From [Clostridium] leptum DSM 753 (GTDB lineage Bacteria > Bacillota > Clostridia > Oscillospirales > Acutalibacteraceae), in NCBI GenBank assembly GCA_000154345.1, contig DS480346.1, forward strand, positions 1 through 64,000: a stretch of 64,000 bases of DNA, in the 5' to 3' direction. A program made the position numbers and the translations under genes. Shown piece by piece: positions 15,833 through 25,377 of the stretch. A model generated the notes under the pieces. It had not been told where the DNA came from. It saw nothing but the letters and a program-made list of their open reading frames with translations, and ran no database searches. Every line of letters begins with the position of its first letter. Position 1 is the stretch's first letter.

Positions 15833-17893
15833 TTATTCAACTTCCGGCATGGTTTCCGGATGGAAATATCCATCCATGATCGCTTTTGCCACGTTGGCGG
15901 CGTAAACGCTTTTTCCGCCGTGCTCCATAATGATGCCGATGGCGATCTGGGGATCGTCGTAAGGGGCGTAGGCGATCAGCGTAATATTATCCACGTCATA
16001 TTCGTTGCTGTTAGGCAGATAGGTCTGGGCCGTTCCCGTTTTCGCCGCGATCGGGATTTCATAGGAGCCGTAGCTGTAATAACCGGTACCGGACGGGCTG
16101 GTCACCACGTTGCGCATGGCGCCCTTTACGGTTTCCAGTACTTCCTGGTCAAAAATGTTTTCTTCCACTACCTCTGGCTTAGTTTCCTCCAGCACGGTCT
16201 GCCGGCTGTAATCGGTGATTTTATCCACCACATGGGTGCGCAGCCGGGTCCCGTTATTGGCGATGGTTGCCGCGTAGGTGGCGAGCTGCACCGGAGTGAT
16301 CAGGTTATCCGACTGGCCGATGGCCGCCATGATGGTATCTCCGCCGTACCAGTCCTCTTTTTCGTCCGGACCCGCCAGGGTTCCGTCGCTTTCATAAATC
16401 TCAACGCCGGTCAGTTCTCCCAGGCCCAGCTTTCTCTGGTAAAGGTTCATATTGTCAATGCCCAGGTTATAGCCGGTATCGTAAAAGAAAATATTGCAGG
16501 ATACCGTCAGTGCCTCGATTACGTTCAGATAGCCGTGGGTTCCCATGCACAAAGGATGGAAGTCCGGCATATCGGCGTTATAATAAGTATACCCGCACCG
16601 GAACTGGGTGGAGGTGTCGATCACGCCCTCCTGAAGCGCCGCCAGCGCCACCGCCGGCTTCATAGCCGAGCCGATCGGGTAGCCCTGCCAAAAGCACCGG
16701 TTCCACATGGCGTTCTGACCGTCCTTATTCAGCAGCAGGTCCTCACGGTACTGGGGATCGTTCATATATTTGTCCAAATCGTAATTGGGATAGCTTTGGG
16801 CGCACAAAACGCTGAAATCATTTACATCCAGCACCACCACGGAGCCGGTACACTGGGAGCCGTAGCTTTCCTCCTTCTGGGCGGCCTCCACGTTTTCCTT
16901 TAAAGCGTCCAACGCGATCTTCTGCAGCCGGGCGTCAATGGTCAGATACACCGTGTTGCCGGAGGTCGCCGGCGTCTTTTCCGTCTCGCTGACAATGGTG
17001 CCGTTAGGTGTCACCTCCACCAACTGCTCGCCCCGGTGTCCCACCAGCTTATCCTCCAGGGCCGCCTCGATGCCCTCAATGCCGATTTTAGAGTCCAGCT
17101 GATAATCGCCGGTATCCTTTTTCTCCTCATAGGTGTCTGGATCAATCGCGCCGATATATCCCACAATATTGGTGGCCAGGCTGCCGTTTGCGTATTTCCG
17201 CTCAGAGTAGGTTTCCACCGAAACGCCGGGCATTTTCTGGCTGTTTTCCGAGACAATCGCCACCATTTCGTTGGAAATTCCCTCGGCGAAGGTATACTTA
17301 TTTTCGTTATTGTAGCCGGTTTTCGCCATATTGTAGCGCACCGCCAAAATCGAGCGCTTATCGCTGTTGCTGTAGCCCTCGCAGTCGTACCACTGGTCGC
17401 TGGCCATCAGGTTGATGCACTCCTCGGCGGTGGCGTACTGCTGCAAACGGTAGTCGCTTTTCAGCAGGCTGATCGCCGAATCCACCGTACCATCCCCGTC
17501 GTCCTGCTTGAAGGCGAAATTGCCGTTTTCATCCACCACAATAGGGAAGCTGTCGATCCACTCCTCATTCCGGGACTCAAACAGGGCCACCAGCTGGAGA
17601 ATTGTGGCGTTCAGGGAACCCTTGGGGACATACAGGTTATTGAACACCACCTTGTAGCCTGTTTCATTCACCGCCAGGCTGACGCCGTTGGCATCCAGGA
17701 TTTCCCCCCGGGAGGCGTCCTTTTTTACTGTATAAATATTGGTGCTGTCCGCCTGGGCGCGGTATTGGGCGCCGTGGACCAGCTGCCAGTTGACCAGCTG
17801 CGCGCCGAACACTACAAAAACAGCCAAAATTCCCAGCACCAAGGCTAAAACTCGAACGGACTGGCCTTTTTTTTCCTTGTTGTTCTCTTCCAT
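15833..17893 (-). CDS. mrdA: Penicillin-binding protein 2 (elongation transpeptidase)
   Basis: A 686-aa class B PBP that cross-links lateral-wall peptidoglycan with the MreBCD elongasome. One N-terminal membrane helix (about residues 14-33) is followed by a dimerisation domain starting RGEILDANG and the transpeptidase domain. Active-site S409 is in GSAMK (S-x-x-K), the second motif is SCN in VSCNIFF, and the third is KTGTA. Length is on the long side of normal. It lies about 150 bases after mreD. No RodA/SEDS gene is in this cluster. Confidence 0.95.
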   Translation of the reverse strand: MEENNKEKKGQSVRVLALVLGILAVFVVFGAQLVNWQLVHGAQYRAQADSTNIYTVKKDASRGEILDANGVSLAVNETGYKVVFNNLYVPKGSLNATILQLVALFESRNEEWIDSFPIVVDENGNFAFKQDDGDGTVDSAISLLKSDYRLQQYATAEECINLMASDQWYDCEGYSNSDKRSILAVRYNMAKTGYNNENKYTFAEGISNEMVAIVSENSQKMPGVSVETYSERKYANGSLATNIVGYIGAIDPDTYEEKKDTGDYQLDSKIGIEGIEAALEDKLVGHRGEQLVEVTPNGTIVSETEKTPATSGNTVYLTIDARLQKIALDALKENVEAAQKEESYGSQCTGSVVVLDVNDFSVLCAQSYPNYDLDKYMNDPQYREDLLLNKDGQNAMWNRCFWQGYPIGSAMKPAVALAALQEGVIDTSTQFRCGYTYYNADMPDFHPLCMGTHGYLNVIEALTVSCNIFFYDTGYNLGIDNMNLYQRKLGLGELTGVEIYESDGTLAGPDEKEDWYGGDTIMAAIGQSDNLITPVQLATYAATIANNGTRLRTHVVDKITDYSRQTVLEETKPEVVEENIFDQEVLETVKGAMRNVVTSPSGTGYYSYGSYEIPIAAKTGTAQTYLPNSNEYDVDNITLIAYAPYDDPQIAIGIIMEHGGKSVYAANVAKAIMDGYFHPETMPEVE

Positions 17894-18039
17894 GGATACT
17901 CCTTTCTGCAGCCGGTTGGCAGGATGTGAGCTTTCTAATGTACTGTCCGGATTCTTATCAGCGGCCGCTTATCGGATGGTCATGCGGTCATACTGTGCGG
18001 CGGAGCTTTTCCCGTTCCGCTTCTTCCTGACGGATAGGA

Positions 18040-18558
18040 TCAGATCGTTTCCCGTTCCCGGACGCCCACTACAAAGGCTTTGTTGAAATAATATAGGATA
18101 GGCGTGGGCAAAAAGCTGTACAGCATCATTGGCAGGTAATATTTCTGATAGGCGTAAGAGGCCATGTCGTAGCCCCGCAGCAAATAGAAAAACACGAAAT
18201 GGAGGGAAATGACGGCGAACACGGCGGCCGCGGTGCAGAGCAGGGAGGTAAGCACGTTGGTTTTCACCAGGTTTACCGCCAGCAGGCCGATGAAAAAGCC
18301 CAGCACTCCCAAAACAATCGCGTGAAAGCCGATGACCGATCCATAGCCCATATCCATCAGCAGGCCGGCGAACACGCCGAAGCCCAGGCCTATTTTTTCA
18401 TTTTCCAAAATAGCGATGGTCATAGGGGCGGCGATGAGCAAAAGGGGCCGCACTCCCAGCAGGCTGGGCATCAGGTAGGGAAGCTCCTGAAGGATAAACA
18501 GTAAAATAATCTCAATGGTATAGGCCACGCAGCGGATCACTTTATATTTCAGCGCCAT
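18040..18558 (-). CDS. mreD: Rod shape-determining membrane protein MreD
   Basis: A 172-aa integral membrane protein with five or six hydrophobic segments, in the standard mreC-mreD-mrdA order. Its start is two bases after the mreC stop, so translation is coupled. The ENEKIGLGFGVFAGLLMDMGYG segment resembles the conserved MreD loop. Assignment rests on topology, size and position. Confidence 0.88.
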   Translation of the reverse strand: MALKYKVIRCVAYTIEIILLFILQELPYLMPSLLGVRPLLLIAAPMTIAILENEKIGLGFGVFAGLLMDMGYGSVIGFHAIVLGVLGFFIGLLAVNLVKTNVLTSLLCTAAAVFAVISLHFVFFYLLRGYDMASYAYQKYYLPMMLYSFLPTPILYYFNKAFVVGVRERETI

Positions 18559-18560
18559 GG

Positions 18561-19448
18561 TTATTCCTCCGCCTGGCTGGAGCTGTCGTCAGGAGACGCC
18601 ACCTCCGGCATTGTGGAGCCCTGGCCCAGGAACTCGGTGATCACGCACACGTTGGTCAGCGTTTTGATGTCCTCATAGGGCTGGATCACCGCCGTAATGG
18701 AATCGGCGTTTTCCTCCTGCCTTTTTTCCACAACCTCGCCCACCGGCAGCTCTCCGGGGTAAACGCCTCCCACGCCGGAGGTCACGATAATATCCCCGGC
18801 CTTCAGCTTATTTTCAGCGGTCAGAAAACGCATCTCCACCTGGCCGGCTTCGGCGTATTCCAGACTTCCCGCCGCTACGCCGGTATCCTGCGTCACCTGG
18901 TCCAGCACGCTGACATTGGTTTCCGGAGACAAAATGGTGGTCACATGGCTGTAGGTGGGGTAAACCGCCGAAACCCATCCCACCAGGCCCCGGTCGGTGA
19001 TCACCGGGTCGTTTTTCTCAATTCCGGACAAGGAGCCCTGATCGATGGTAAAGCCGTAGAACAGATCCGCCGGGTCTCTGCCGATCACAGAGGCCAGCGC
19101 GAACTGGTAATCCTTTTTCTGCTCCTTCAGCTCCAGGTATTTGACATTCTGCTCGTTTTCCCGTTTGATATCGTAATAATCCACGGTCAGGGCGATCATC
19201 TGGTTAAGCTTCTCCTTCAGCTCGGCGTTTTCCGCCTCCAGCTCCTCGATGGTCTTTCCACTGGGCCCCACGGCTCCCGCCGCGCCCGCGGCCTGGCTGG
19301 AGATCTGCTGGACCGGCGTGGTGACAAAGCCCATCAGGGATGACAAAAACGAACGGCCTGTAGCGGCGGTAAACAGCACCACGCCCAGCAGCACCAATAC
19401 CACGCCCGCCAGAACCTTGAAGCTCCGGCTCTTAAAAAAATCTCTCAC
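18561..19448 (-). CDS. mreC: Rod shape-determining protein MreC
   Basis: A 295-aa protein with one N-terminal membrane helix (VLAGVVLVLLGVVLFTA), a coiled coil around residues 65-105 (EELEAENAELKEKLNQ) and an extracytoplasmic beta-domain with VIGRDP, ITDRGLVGWV and GDIIVTSGVGGVYPGELPVG, all typical of MreC. I chose the GTG at 19448 (VRDFFKSRSFK) because AAAGGAGG lies about 8 bases before it. An in-frame ATG 20 codons upstream has no comparable site. It organises PBPs and MreB in cell elongation. Confidence 0.92.
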   Translation of the reverse strand: MRDFFKSRSFKVLAGVVLVLLGVVLFTAATGRSFLSSLMGFVTTPVQQISSQAAGAAGAVGPSGKTIEELEAENAELKEKLNQMIALTVDYYDIKRENEQNVKYLELKEQKKDYQFALASVIGRDPADLFYGFTIDQGSLSGIEKNDPVITDRGLVGWVSAVYPTYSHVTTILSPETNVSVLDQVTQDTGVAAGSLEYAEAGQVEMRFLTAENKLKAGDIIVTSGVGGVYPGELPVGEVVEKRQEENADSITAVIQPYEDIKTLTNVCVITEFLGQGSTMPEVASPDDSSSQAEE

Positions 19449-19719
19449 CTGTGAAACCTCCTTTACCGGGGAACCTGAAGCCCCCTTTTTCCTTTCAGCT
19501 CCAGGCATGTATAAGCCCTCTCAGGGCTGCGGCCGCACGGCGCGCCAAGCGTGCCAAAAGTCAGTCATTCCTTTCTCCTGTTTGCTCCGCCGCTTTTTCC
19601 TGCCGCCGAAGCCAACGGCTCTTCGGAACCCACTCAGGCCGCCGGGGAATAAAAAGCGGCGGAAGGAAAAGATCGATAGGATATTTTCCTCCTGCCGCCG
19701 CGCTTTGTATGGTTTTTCG

Positions 19720-20727
19720 TTAACGCCTTCTGGTTTTATAATACTCCTTGGGCATGGTGACCTCCAGCCGCTTTCCAGTGCCGTCTACTACGCAGTCCAG
19801 GGGGCTTTCCGCCACGTGCACGGGCATACCGGTCTCCTGGGCCACCAGAAGATCCAGGCCTCTGAGCAGCGCGCCGCCGCCGGTCAGCATAATGCCGTGG
19901 TCGATGATATCCGCGGAAAGCTCCGGGGGAGTTTTTTCCAGGGTGCTCTTGATCGCGTCCACAATGGTCACCAGCGGATCGGCCAGCGCCTCCCGGACCT
20001 CGGAGGCGGAAATCGTCACATTTTTCGGCAGGCCGTCCACCAGGTTGCGGCCCTTGATCTGCACGCTGCCCTCATCCTCATAGGGATAAGCGGAACCAAT
20101 GCTGATCTTGATTTCCTCAGCGGTGCGCTCGCCAATGAGCAGGTTGTATTTTTTCTTTACATAAGAGATGATTGCCTCGTCGAATTTGTCTCCGGCCACT
20201 CTCACGGAACAGGCGGTGACGATATCCCCCAGGGAGATCACGGCCACCTCGGAGGTGCCTCCGCCGATATCTACCACCATGCTGCCGGTAGGCTCCGCCA
20301 CAGGCAGGCCCGCGCCTATCGCCGCGGCCATAGGCTCCTCGATCAAATCCACTTCCGCGGCACCGGCCTGTCTGGCGGCGTCCTCAACGGCCCGGCGCTC
20401 AACCTCGGTGACGCCGGAGGGAATACACACCACCACTCTGGGCTTGCTGAACAGAGACGCCTTTACCGCCTTGCGGATAAAGTGCTTCAGCATGGTGGCG
20501 GTAATGTCGAAATCAGCGATTACGCCGTCCTTCAGGGGGCGGACAGCCACGATAGAGCCGGGGGTGCGGCCGATCATTTCCTTTGCCTGGGAGCCTACGG
20601 CCAAAACGGTATCAGAGCGGACATCCACCGCGACAACGGACGGCTCCCGCATAACGATTCCTTTGCCCTTCATGAAAACCAGGGTGTTGGCGGTACCCAG
20701 GTCGATTCCGATGTCTTTTGAAAACAT
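19720..20727 (-). CDS. mreB: Rod shape-determining actin homologue MreB
   Basis: A 335-aa actin-like ATPase that forms membrane filaments directing sidewall synthesis. IDLGTANTLVF (phosphate 1), DIGGGTSEVAVIS (phosphate 2) and MLTGGGALLRGLD (adenosine motif) are all present, as are GVTEVERRAVEDAA and EEPMAAAIGAGLPV. It heads the shape operon; about 270 bases with GC-rich hairpins separate it from mreC. Confidence 0.97.
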   Translation of the reverse strand: MFSKDIGIDLGTANTLVFMKGKGIVMREPSVVAVDVRSDTVLAVGSQAKEMIGRTPGSIVAVRPLKDGVIADFDITATMLKHFIRKAVKASLFSKPRVVVCIPSGVTEVERRAVEDAARQAGAAEVDLIEEPMAAAIGAGLPVAEPTGSMVVDIGGGTSEVAVISLGDIVTACSVRVAGDKFDEAIISYVKKKYNLLIGERTAEEIKISIGSAYPYEDEGSVQIKGRNLVDGLPKNVTISASEVREALADPLVTIVDAIKSTLEKTPPELSADIIDHGIMLTGGGALLRGLDLLVAQETGMPVHVAESPLDCVVDGTGKRLEVTMPKEYYKTRRR

Positions 20728-21311
20728 AATTTATTTTCCCCTTCATCTCTTATTGATAGATTCCATGTCTTTTTTGTTCTGCATATGGATACATTATACC
20801 CCGAAACCGATAAATTCTCAACAAATAATTCCCGCCGTTACAAATTTTTTAAAAAATTTCCATAATTTACATAATTCTGGTTTTCTTTTCCTGCCAGGAC
20901 TATCTGAAAGGCACAAAACCGAGGCCGCGACCTTGGTTTTCAGCGCGCCGGAAAGCTTCAAAGCGGCTTCCGCTGAGCCTCCGCCGATTTCATTCATGCC
21001 GGTGGAGGAGATACGCTTATCCGCCCCGCCGCCAGCATCGATACGGCGCGCTTGCTTTCGGCGGCTCTCATAAAACCGGGGGTTCCCGCCGGGCAAGGCA
21101 AGCCTGTCCTCTGCTATTTTCCTCAACTCAAAACGCCCCTCGGCCAAGACAGATTTCAGTCTTTTCTCTGAGGCACACAGGCTTCGCGGTCTCTGAGCGG
21201 AGCTCGGCTTTGTTCTTCCCCATTTCGGCAGTCTCGCTTCCGGCGGGGCAGGCCTTTTTCCTGCTCCCCGTGGAGCCGAAGCCGCCCGTCCCTGGCGGAG
21301 CGGGCCTATCC
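20728..21311. other. Intergenic region between dut and mreB
   Basis: The part next to mreB (20728-20900) is AT-rich and should hold the mreB promoter on the minus strand. The rest is GC-rich with a minus-strand open frame whose protein is basic, low-complexity and unlike any family I know. It also contains the duplicated dut tail (21267-21288). I do not annotate a gene. Confidence 0.5.
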
Positions 21312-21343
21312 TCAGCTTCTTCCCGTGGAGCCGAAGCCGCCCG
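21267..21343 (-). repeat. Partial 55-bp tandem duplication of the dut 3' end
   Basis: The 22-base stretch at 21322-21343 is repeated exactly at 21267-21288. In the second copy, beyond the dut stop, the minus strand still encodes GTGGFGSTGSR, a second version of the dUTPase motif 5 (gene copy GAGGFGSTGRS). Confidence 0.85.
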
Positions 21344-21731
21344 CGCCCCGCTGGGTCTGATCCAGCTCCGCCGCCTCCTGCACAGGCAGGGGGCACACAG
21401 GCATAACCACGAGCTGGGCTATCCGTTCTCCAGGCTGGATCTCATAGGGCTGGGTTCCCAGGTTGCACAGGCCCACACAGATTTCTCCCCGGTAGTCGCT
21501 GTCGATAACCCCGACCCCATTGGACAGAGAAATCCCATGCTTTACCCCCAGTCCGCTGCGGGCGAATACGAAAGCGGCATAGCCGCTGCCCGGCAGGCTG
21601 ACGGCGATCCCGGATGGGATCATAGCCAGGCCGCCGGGCGCCAGGGTGACGGGGGCATCGATACATGCCCGCAGATCCAGGCCGGCGGCGCCTTCCGTGG
21701 CTCTTTGAGGCACCTCCGCCCCGGGCCTCAT
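21312..21731 (-). CDS. dut: dUTP diphosphatase; 5' end out of frame by one base
   Basis: A 139-aa trimeric dUTPase hydrolysing dUTP to dUMP. Visible motifs are ATEGAAGLDL (1), RSGLGVKHGI (2), GVIDSDYRGEI (3), PGERIAQLV (4) and GAGGFGSTGR (5). The family N-terminal strand is missing from this frame. Just upstream an ATG at 21757, with GGGAG at proper distance, encodes MEQILKIKK and then meets TGA. One extra A in the A7 run (21731-21737) would join it to MRPGAEVPQ. Either the ATG at 21731 is used despite its weak ribosome binding site, or slippage restores the longer form, or one base is missing from the assembly. Confidence 0.9.
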   Translation of the reverse strand: MRPGAEVPQRATEGAAGLDLRACIDAPVTLAPGGLAMIPSGIAVSLPGSGYAAFVFARSGLGVKHGISLSNGVGVIDSDYRGEICVGLCNLGTQPYEIQPGERIAQLVVMPVCPLPVQEAAELDQTQRGAGGFGSTGRS

Positions 21732-21757
21732 TTTTTTATTTTTAAAATCTGCTCCAT

Positions 21758-22166
21758 AAGCAATCGCTCCCTGTCTGTGCAGTAATCTGATAGGAAAGAT
21801 GTTTTTAGGCTATAAGAAGACGGTAAGATTCCTTTTGGGCATCCTCTGAAAAGAGGCTGCCTGCTAGGGCCGGGAATCAGAGGAGGCCTTTCTGTATCAC
21901 GCGCGCCGCGGGCCCTTTGCTTCGTTTTTCTCCGGCCCTTTTTCCATCTGAGGCCTTATAGATAGCCGGCGCTTAAAAAATTTATCATGATTCCGCGCGG
22001 GGTTTTTCAGGCCTCTTTGCGCAGGCCCCTCCGGCCGGGCGCTCTTCAAAATTAATCAAAGCCTTTTCGGAGGCTTATCCAGCCGTTATGATTCCTTTTT
22101 CACAAATTAACCATCCGGTAACAGAGTTTTCCCCAGCTTCTAACGGTTTCTTAAAAATTCGACAGT
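21758..22166. other. Intergenic region between the U32 peptidase and dut
   Basis: About 400 bases with no supported gene. It contains a hairpin-rich stretch around 21845-21890 (GAGGCTGCCTGC and AGGAGGCCTTTC) which, with T-rich sequence, could end the U32 transcript. Confidence 0.4.
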
Positions 22167-24230
22167 TTAATCCACACCTCGATAATATAATCCACGCGTG
22201 AAGCCATCTTTAGGGGCTTGTCCGCTGTGGAAAGCGTGAAATTTTTCCTCACTTTCCACAGAGTTTTCCACAGTAAATCTTAAAACGGTGAAATCCATCC
22301 CGGAAAAGTCGGATTTCCGGTCTTCCATCTCCAACGGTACGGAATTGAGAATTTGTGTGCAAATATGATCGCAAATCATCGGAAAGGAAACCCCTTTCCG
22401 ATCCTTTAAGGAGGAGGCCTCCCCGCAGCCGGAGCAGCCCGCCCCGTTCCTGTTGGGACAGTTCCGGGTGAGCATCAGCGGCAGGCGGCCGTAGGCGATC
22501 AGGCCCCGGGGAAGCCTTCCTCCGATTCGCCTGGCCTGCTCCGCCGTCAGCTCAAAGGAAAGCTCTACGTCGCTGAGGCCGTTGTCCTCACACCATTCTA
22601 CGGAGGCTGTGTTGAAAATATTCAGGCTGAACCCGCCGTGGATAAACATATCCGTTTCCTGGGCAAGGGCCAGCGCCCCTAAATTGCCCACCCACACGTG
22701 GCTCACGCCGATCTCCTCCGCTTGGGCAAGCTGGCGGCGGACCGCATCCTCCCGGCCGAACATGCCCCGGGGCATGTGGACCGCCAGATTTACCTCCTGG
22801 TTCAAAAGCTCCTCCAGCCGCTGGGGCGGGGTGGACAGCGGCACGTAAACCAGGTCGCAGCCCTTCATGCAGTCCGGCACCCGGTCGTGTTCAAACCAAA
22901 CCCGCAGCTTCTGCTTTTTCGACGCCTGGTGGTTTTCCCCCTTGGGCGGCGCCACGGTGGAAAACGGCGCCGGCCTTCTCTGCCCTCTCTGCTTTTCCAG
23001 GCTTTCCACCACGGCCCGGCGCATCTGGTTCAGCTCGGCTACCGGCAGTGAAAGCCCCGGATCAATGTGGGCGTCCAGCCTGCGGCAGAAAAAAGGGGTG
23101 CCTCCTGTTTTTTGCAGCTGCTCCAGGCACCGCGCCTCGGTGACCGCCAGGGTTTCCGCCCTTTGGGGCGCCGGTCCCTGGGCCATGGCGCTGTGGCCTT
23201 CCGAGTCCTTGCCGTGAAGGGCCGCGGGCCTTCCTTTATGAATCTCCACCCGGAAATCCAGGGGGATCGTCTGTTTTTCATCCTTATATAACTGCCGCAG
23301 CTCCTTCAGCACATCGCTGGTGGCGGCCTCTACGTCTTCCTTCTGCCGGATGCCGAACATTCCTCTGCCCAGCTCTCCGGTAAGATAGCCGTCGGTGAAC
23401 CCGGACCGGGAAAACACCGCCTCCAGCTTTTGGGCCAGCTCCTCCGGAATTTCCTTTCCGTCGGCGGCGTACCGGCACACAGCGGTGGCGGCGGCCACAT
23501 ATTCGGGGCGCTTCATCCTGCCCTCGATCTTTGCCGAGGCCACCCCGGCCGCCTCCAGCTCCTTAAGGCGGGAAACGATGGAGTAATCCTTCAGGCTCAG
23601 GTCATAGCCGGTGCCGCCCTCCACAGAGAAGGGCAGGCGGCAGGGCTGGGCGCACTGGCCCCGGTTTCCGCTGCGGGAGCCAAGCATGGCGCTGAAATAG
23701 CACTGTCCCGAGACCGACATGCACAAAGCGCCGTGTACGAATACCTCCAGCTCGATGGGGGAGGCGTTATGGATTTCCTTGATTTCCTCCAGGGACAGCT
23801 CCCGGGAAAGCACCACTCGGGAAAAGCCGGCGTCATAAAGCGCGGCGGCACCGGCTGGTGTGTGAACCGACATCTGGGTGGAGGCGTGCAGCCGGATTTT
23901 CGGCGCCGCCTCCCGCAGTAAGGAGGCAAACCCCACATCCTGAACGATAAAGCCGTCCACCGGCAGGGAGGCGGCGTACTCCGCCAGGCTCAGGGCTGTT
24001 TTCAGCTCCGGGTCCCTCAGCAGGGTATTGACGGCGAGGTACACCCTCACGTTCCGGATATGGCAGTATTCCACCGCCTCCTTCAGCTCCTGGCGGCTGA
24101 AATTCTGGGCGCCCGCCCTGGCGCTGAACTGCTCCGCTCCTAGGTAAACGGCGTCCGCGCCCATGCGGACCGCCGGATATATGCTTTCCATCCCCCCGGC
24201 GGGGGCTAAAATTTCGATCGGCTGGCTCAA
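22167..24230 (-). CDS. U32-family peptidase-like protein, RlhA/YdcP type
   Basis: A 687-aa protein beginning IEILAPAGGMESIYPAVRMG, a U32 hallmark, with MSVSGQCYFSAMLGSRSGNR and RGQCAQPCRLPF following. An N-terminal U32 domain (about 1-310), a middle DUF3656-like part and a C-terminal region with clustered cysteines (CPNRNGAGCSGC) match the long U32 group. E. coli RlhA of that group hydroxylates a 23S rRNA cytidine. That role is possible here but is inferred from architecture only. The start is a TTG at 24230 with GGAG about 14 bases upstream. The 190 bases after it (24231-24423) show no gene. Confidence 0.85.
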   Translation of the reverse strand: MSQPIEILAPAGGMESIYPAVRMGADAVYLGAEQFSARAGAQNFSRQELKEAVEYCHIRNVRVYLAVNTLLRDPELKTALSLAEYAASLPVDGFIVQDVGFASLLREAAPKIRLHASTQMSVHTPAGAAALYDAGFSRVVLSRELSLEEIKEIHNASPIELEVFVHGALCMSVSGQCYFSAMLGSRSGNRGQCAQPCRLPFSVEGGTGYDLSLKDYSIVSRLKELEAAGVASAKIEGRMKRPEYVAAATAVCRYAADGKEIPEELAQKLEAVFSRSGFTDGYLTGELGRGMFGIRQKEDVEAATSDVLKELRQLYKDEKQTIPLDFRVEIHKGRPAALHGKDSEGHSAMAQGPAPQRAETLAVTEARCLEQLQKTGGTPFFCRRLDAHIDPGLSLPVAELNQMRRAVVESLEKQRGQRRPAPFSTVAPPKGENHQASKKQKLRVWFEHDRVPDCMKGCDLVYVPLSTPPQRLEELLNQEVNLAVHMPRGMFGREDAVRRQLAQAEEIGVSHVWVGNLGALALAQETDMFIHGGFSLNIFNTASVEWCEDNGLSDVELSFELTAEQARRIGGRLPRGLIAYGRLPLMLTRNCPNRNGAGCSGCGEASSLKDRKGVSFPMICDHICTQILNSVPLEMEDRKSDFSGMDFTVLRFTVENSVESEEKFHAFHSGQAPKDGFTRGLYYRGVD

Positions 24231-24423
24231 GCTACGCTACAACTCCTTTTTCGTAAACACACAAATCCTTTGTCCCGGCGGCGCCGGCGGAACAGCCGGA
24301 AAAGCCCGGCGGCGTTTTTCTATGGCGGCCGGGGACGCGCGGGAGTCCTCGCAGGCCGTCGAGAACAGCGGGAAATAAAGAAGCGGGAAGGAGCCCGGCC
24401 CTCATCCGGCTTCCCTCAAGGAA

Positions 24424-24951
24424 CTATTCCTCCGCCTCGCCTGACTGGAAAAACTCCATGATTTCCTGATCCAGCGTGCTTTTCTCCTTCTGCTCCGGCG
24501 CCGGCTGGCTGTAAGCGCGGTTCTGCCCGGCAGGCCGGGAGATGGGCGCCGGGGCGGCTACGGTTCTGCCCGGCACCTGAGCGCTCTTTTTCGGCTCCGC
24601 AGCCTGGTGCTCCAGCCTGGAACGCAGGGTCTGGACCTCCTTTTTCAGCTTTTCATTTTCCCTTCTGGCTTCATCCGCTTCCATTCTGGCCTGAGAGGAA
24701 TCCTCCAGGTAGTCCTTGATCTGGGAGCGCAGGTTATCGGCGCTCTCGGTGGCCTTGACCGCCTCGTCGCAGTAATCAAGGGCCGCCAGCACCGCCGCCA
24801 TGGTCACGGACAGCCGGGGGTTGTCCCTGGTAATGCCCGCGATCCGCTTTTCTGTCTCCGCCGCGATCTGGCGGACGTAATTTTCTTCCTCTTCCGAGGC
24901 AATAATATAATCAGATCCAAGGATACTAATCTTAATTCTGTTTTTCGCCAT
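24424..24951 (-). CDS. zapA: Cell division protein ZapA-like
   Basis: A 175-aa protein with an N-terminal ZapA domain (KNRIKISILGSDYIIASEEEENYVRQIAAE) followed by a long coiled coil (about residues 70-120) and a proline/alanine-rich tail ending DQEIMEFFQSGEAEE. ZapA binds FtsZ and bundles the Z ring. The usual length is 85-110 residues; the tail here is an extension also seen in other Clostridia. The ATG at 24951 (MAKNRIKI) fits the family; a longer frame starting 16 codons earlier is less likely. Confidence 0.85.
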   Translation of the reverse strand: MAKNRIKISILGSDYIIASEEEENYVRQIAAETEKRIAGITRDNPRLSVTMAAVLAALDYCDEAVKATESADNLRSQIKDYLEDSSQARMEADEARRENEKLKKEVQTLRSRLEHQAAEPKKSAQVPGRTVAAPAPISRPAGQNRAYSQPAPEQKEKSTLDQEIMEFFQSGEAEE

Positions 24952-25377
24952 AACAGCAGCCCCTTCCTGTTCATCAGCCTTTTCGGCAGCTTTTCCCATT
25001 CTATCAGTTTTTTATGGATACTTAATTTTATTATAAAGGATTTTTATTGAATATCAAGTTTTGGGCCTTAATTTAAGCCTTAAGTTTTTTCCGCCGCCGG
25101 CCTGCCGCCCTTTTCCCAGGGGGACGGCTGTGTGAAAGGAAAATTTTTAACAGGTTCTTCCTGGGTTAAGCCCTGCCTGTCCCACTGTAAAAAAGACCTT
25201 GAATGTGATACAAATTTTCCGGCCGGTTTGCGGGAAGAATGGTTTTAATCTGCTGAAAATTCCCAAACGGCAAGTCCCAGAGCGCCGGTTCCCTTGAATT
25301 GCGGGGAACGATCAGGTATAATTTTTCTAGAATCCCGATAAGAGAAACGGGAAAACCTAAATTTTTGGAGGTGCGCT
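24952..25377. other. Divergent intergenic region zapA-glgP
   Basis: It contains an AT-rich stretch at 25015-25070, GC-rich sequence near 25085-25130 and the glgP promoter. No gene or recognised riboswitch is supported. Confidence 0.5.
25294..25322 (+). promoter_or_regulatory. Promoter of glgP
   Basis: TTGAAT, a 17-base spacer and TATAAT, about 55 bases before the glgP ATG; GGAGG precedes the start. Confidence 0.75.

Noticed and set aside
20818..21396. 192-codon minus-strand open frame between dut and mreB
   Set aside because: Basic, low-complexity product, overlaps the dut 3' end in another frame and includes the duplicated dut tail; no family or ribosome binding site.
22236..22280. Two DnaA-box-like sequences (TTTCCACA, TTTTCCACA)
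   Set aside because: They lie in the coding sequence for VENSVES of the U32 protein and are isolated; probably chance.
25150..25215. Cobalamin-riboswitch-like sequence (GTCCCACTGTAA)
   Set aside because: Only a short stretch resembles the B12 aptamer; the other conserved boxes are missing and the downstream gene is glgP.
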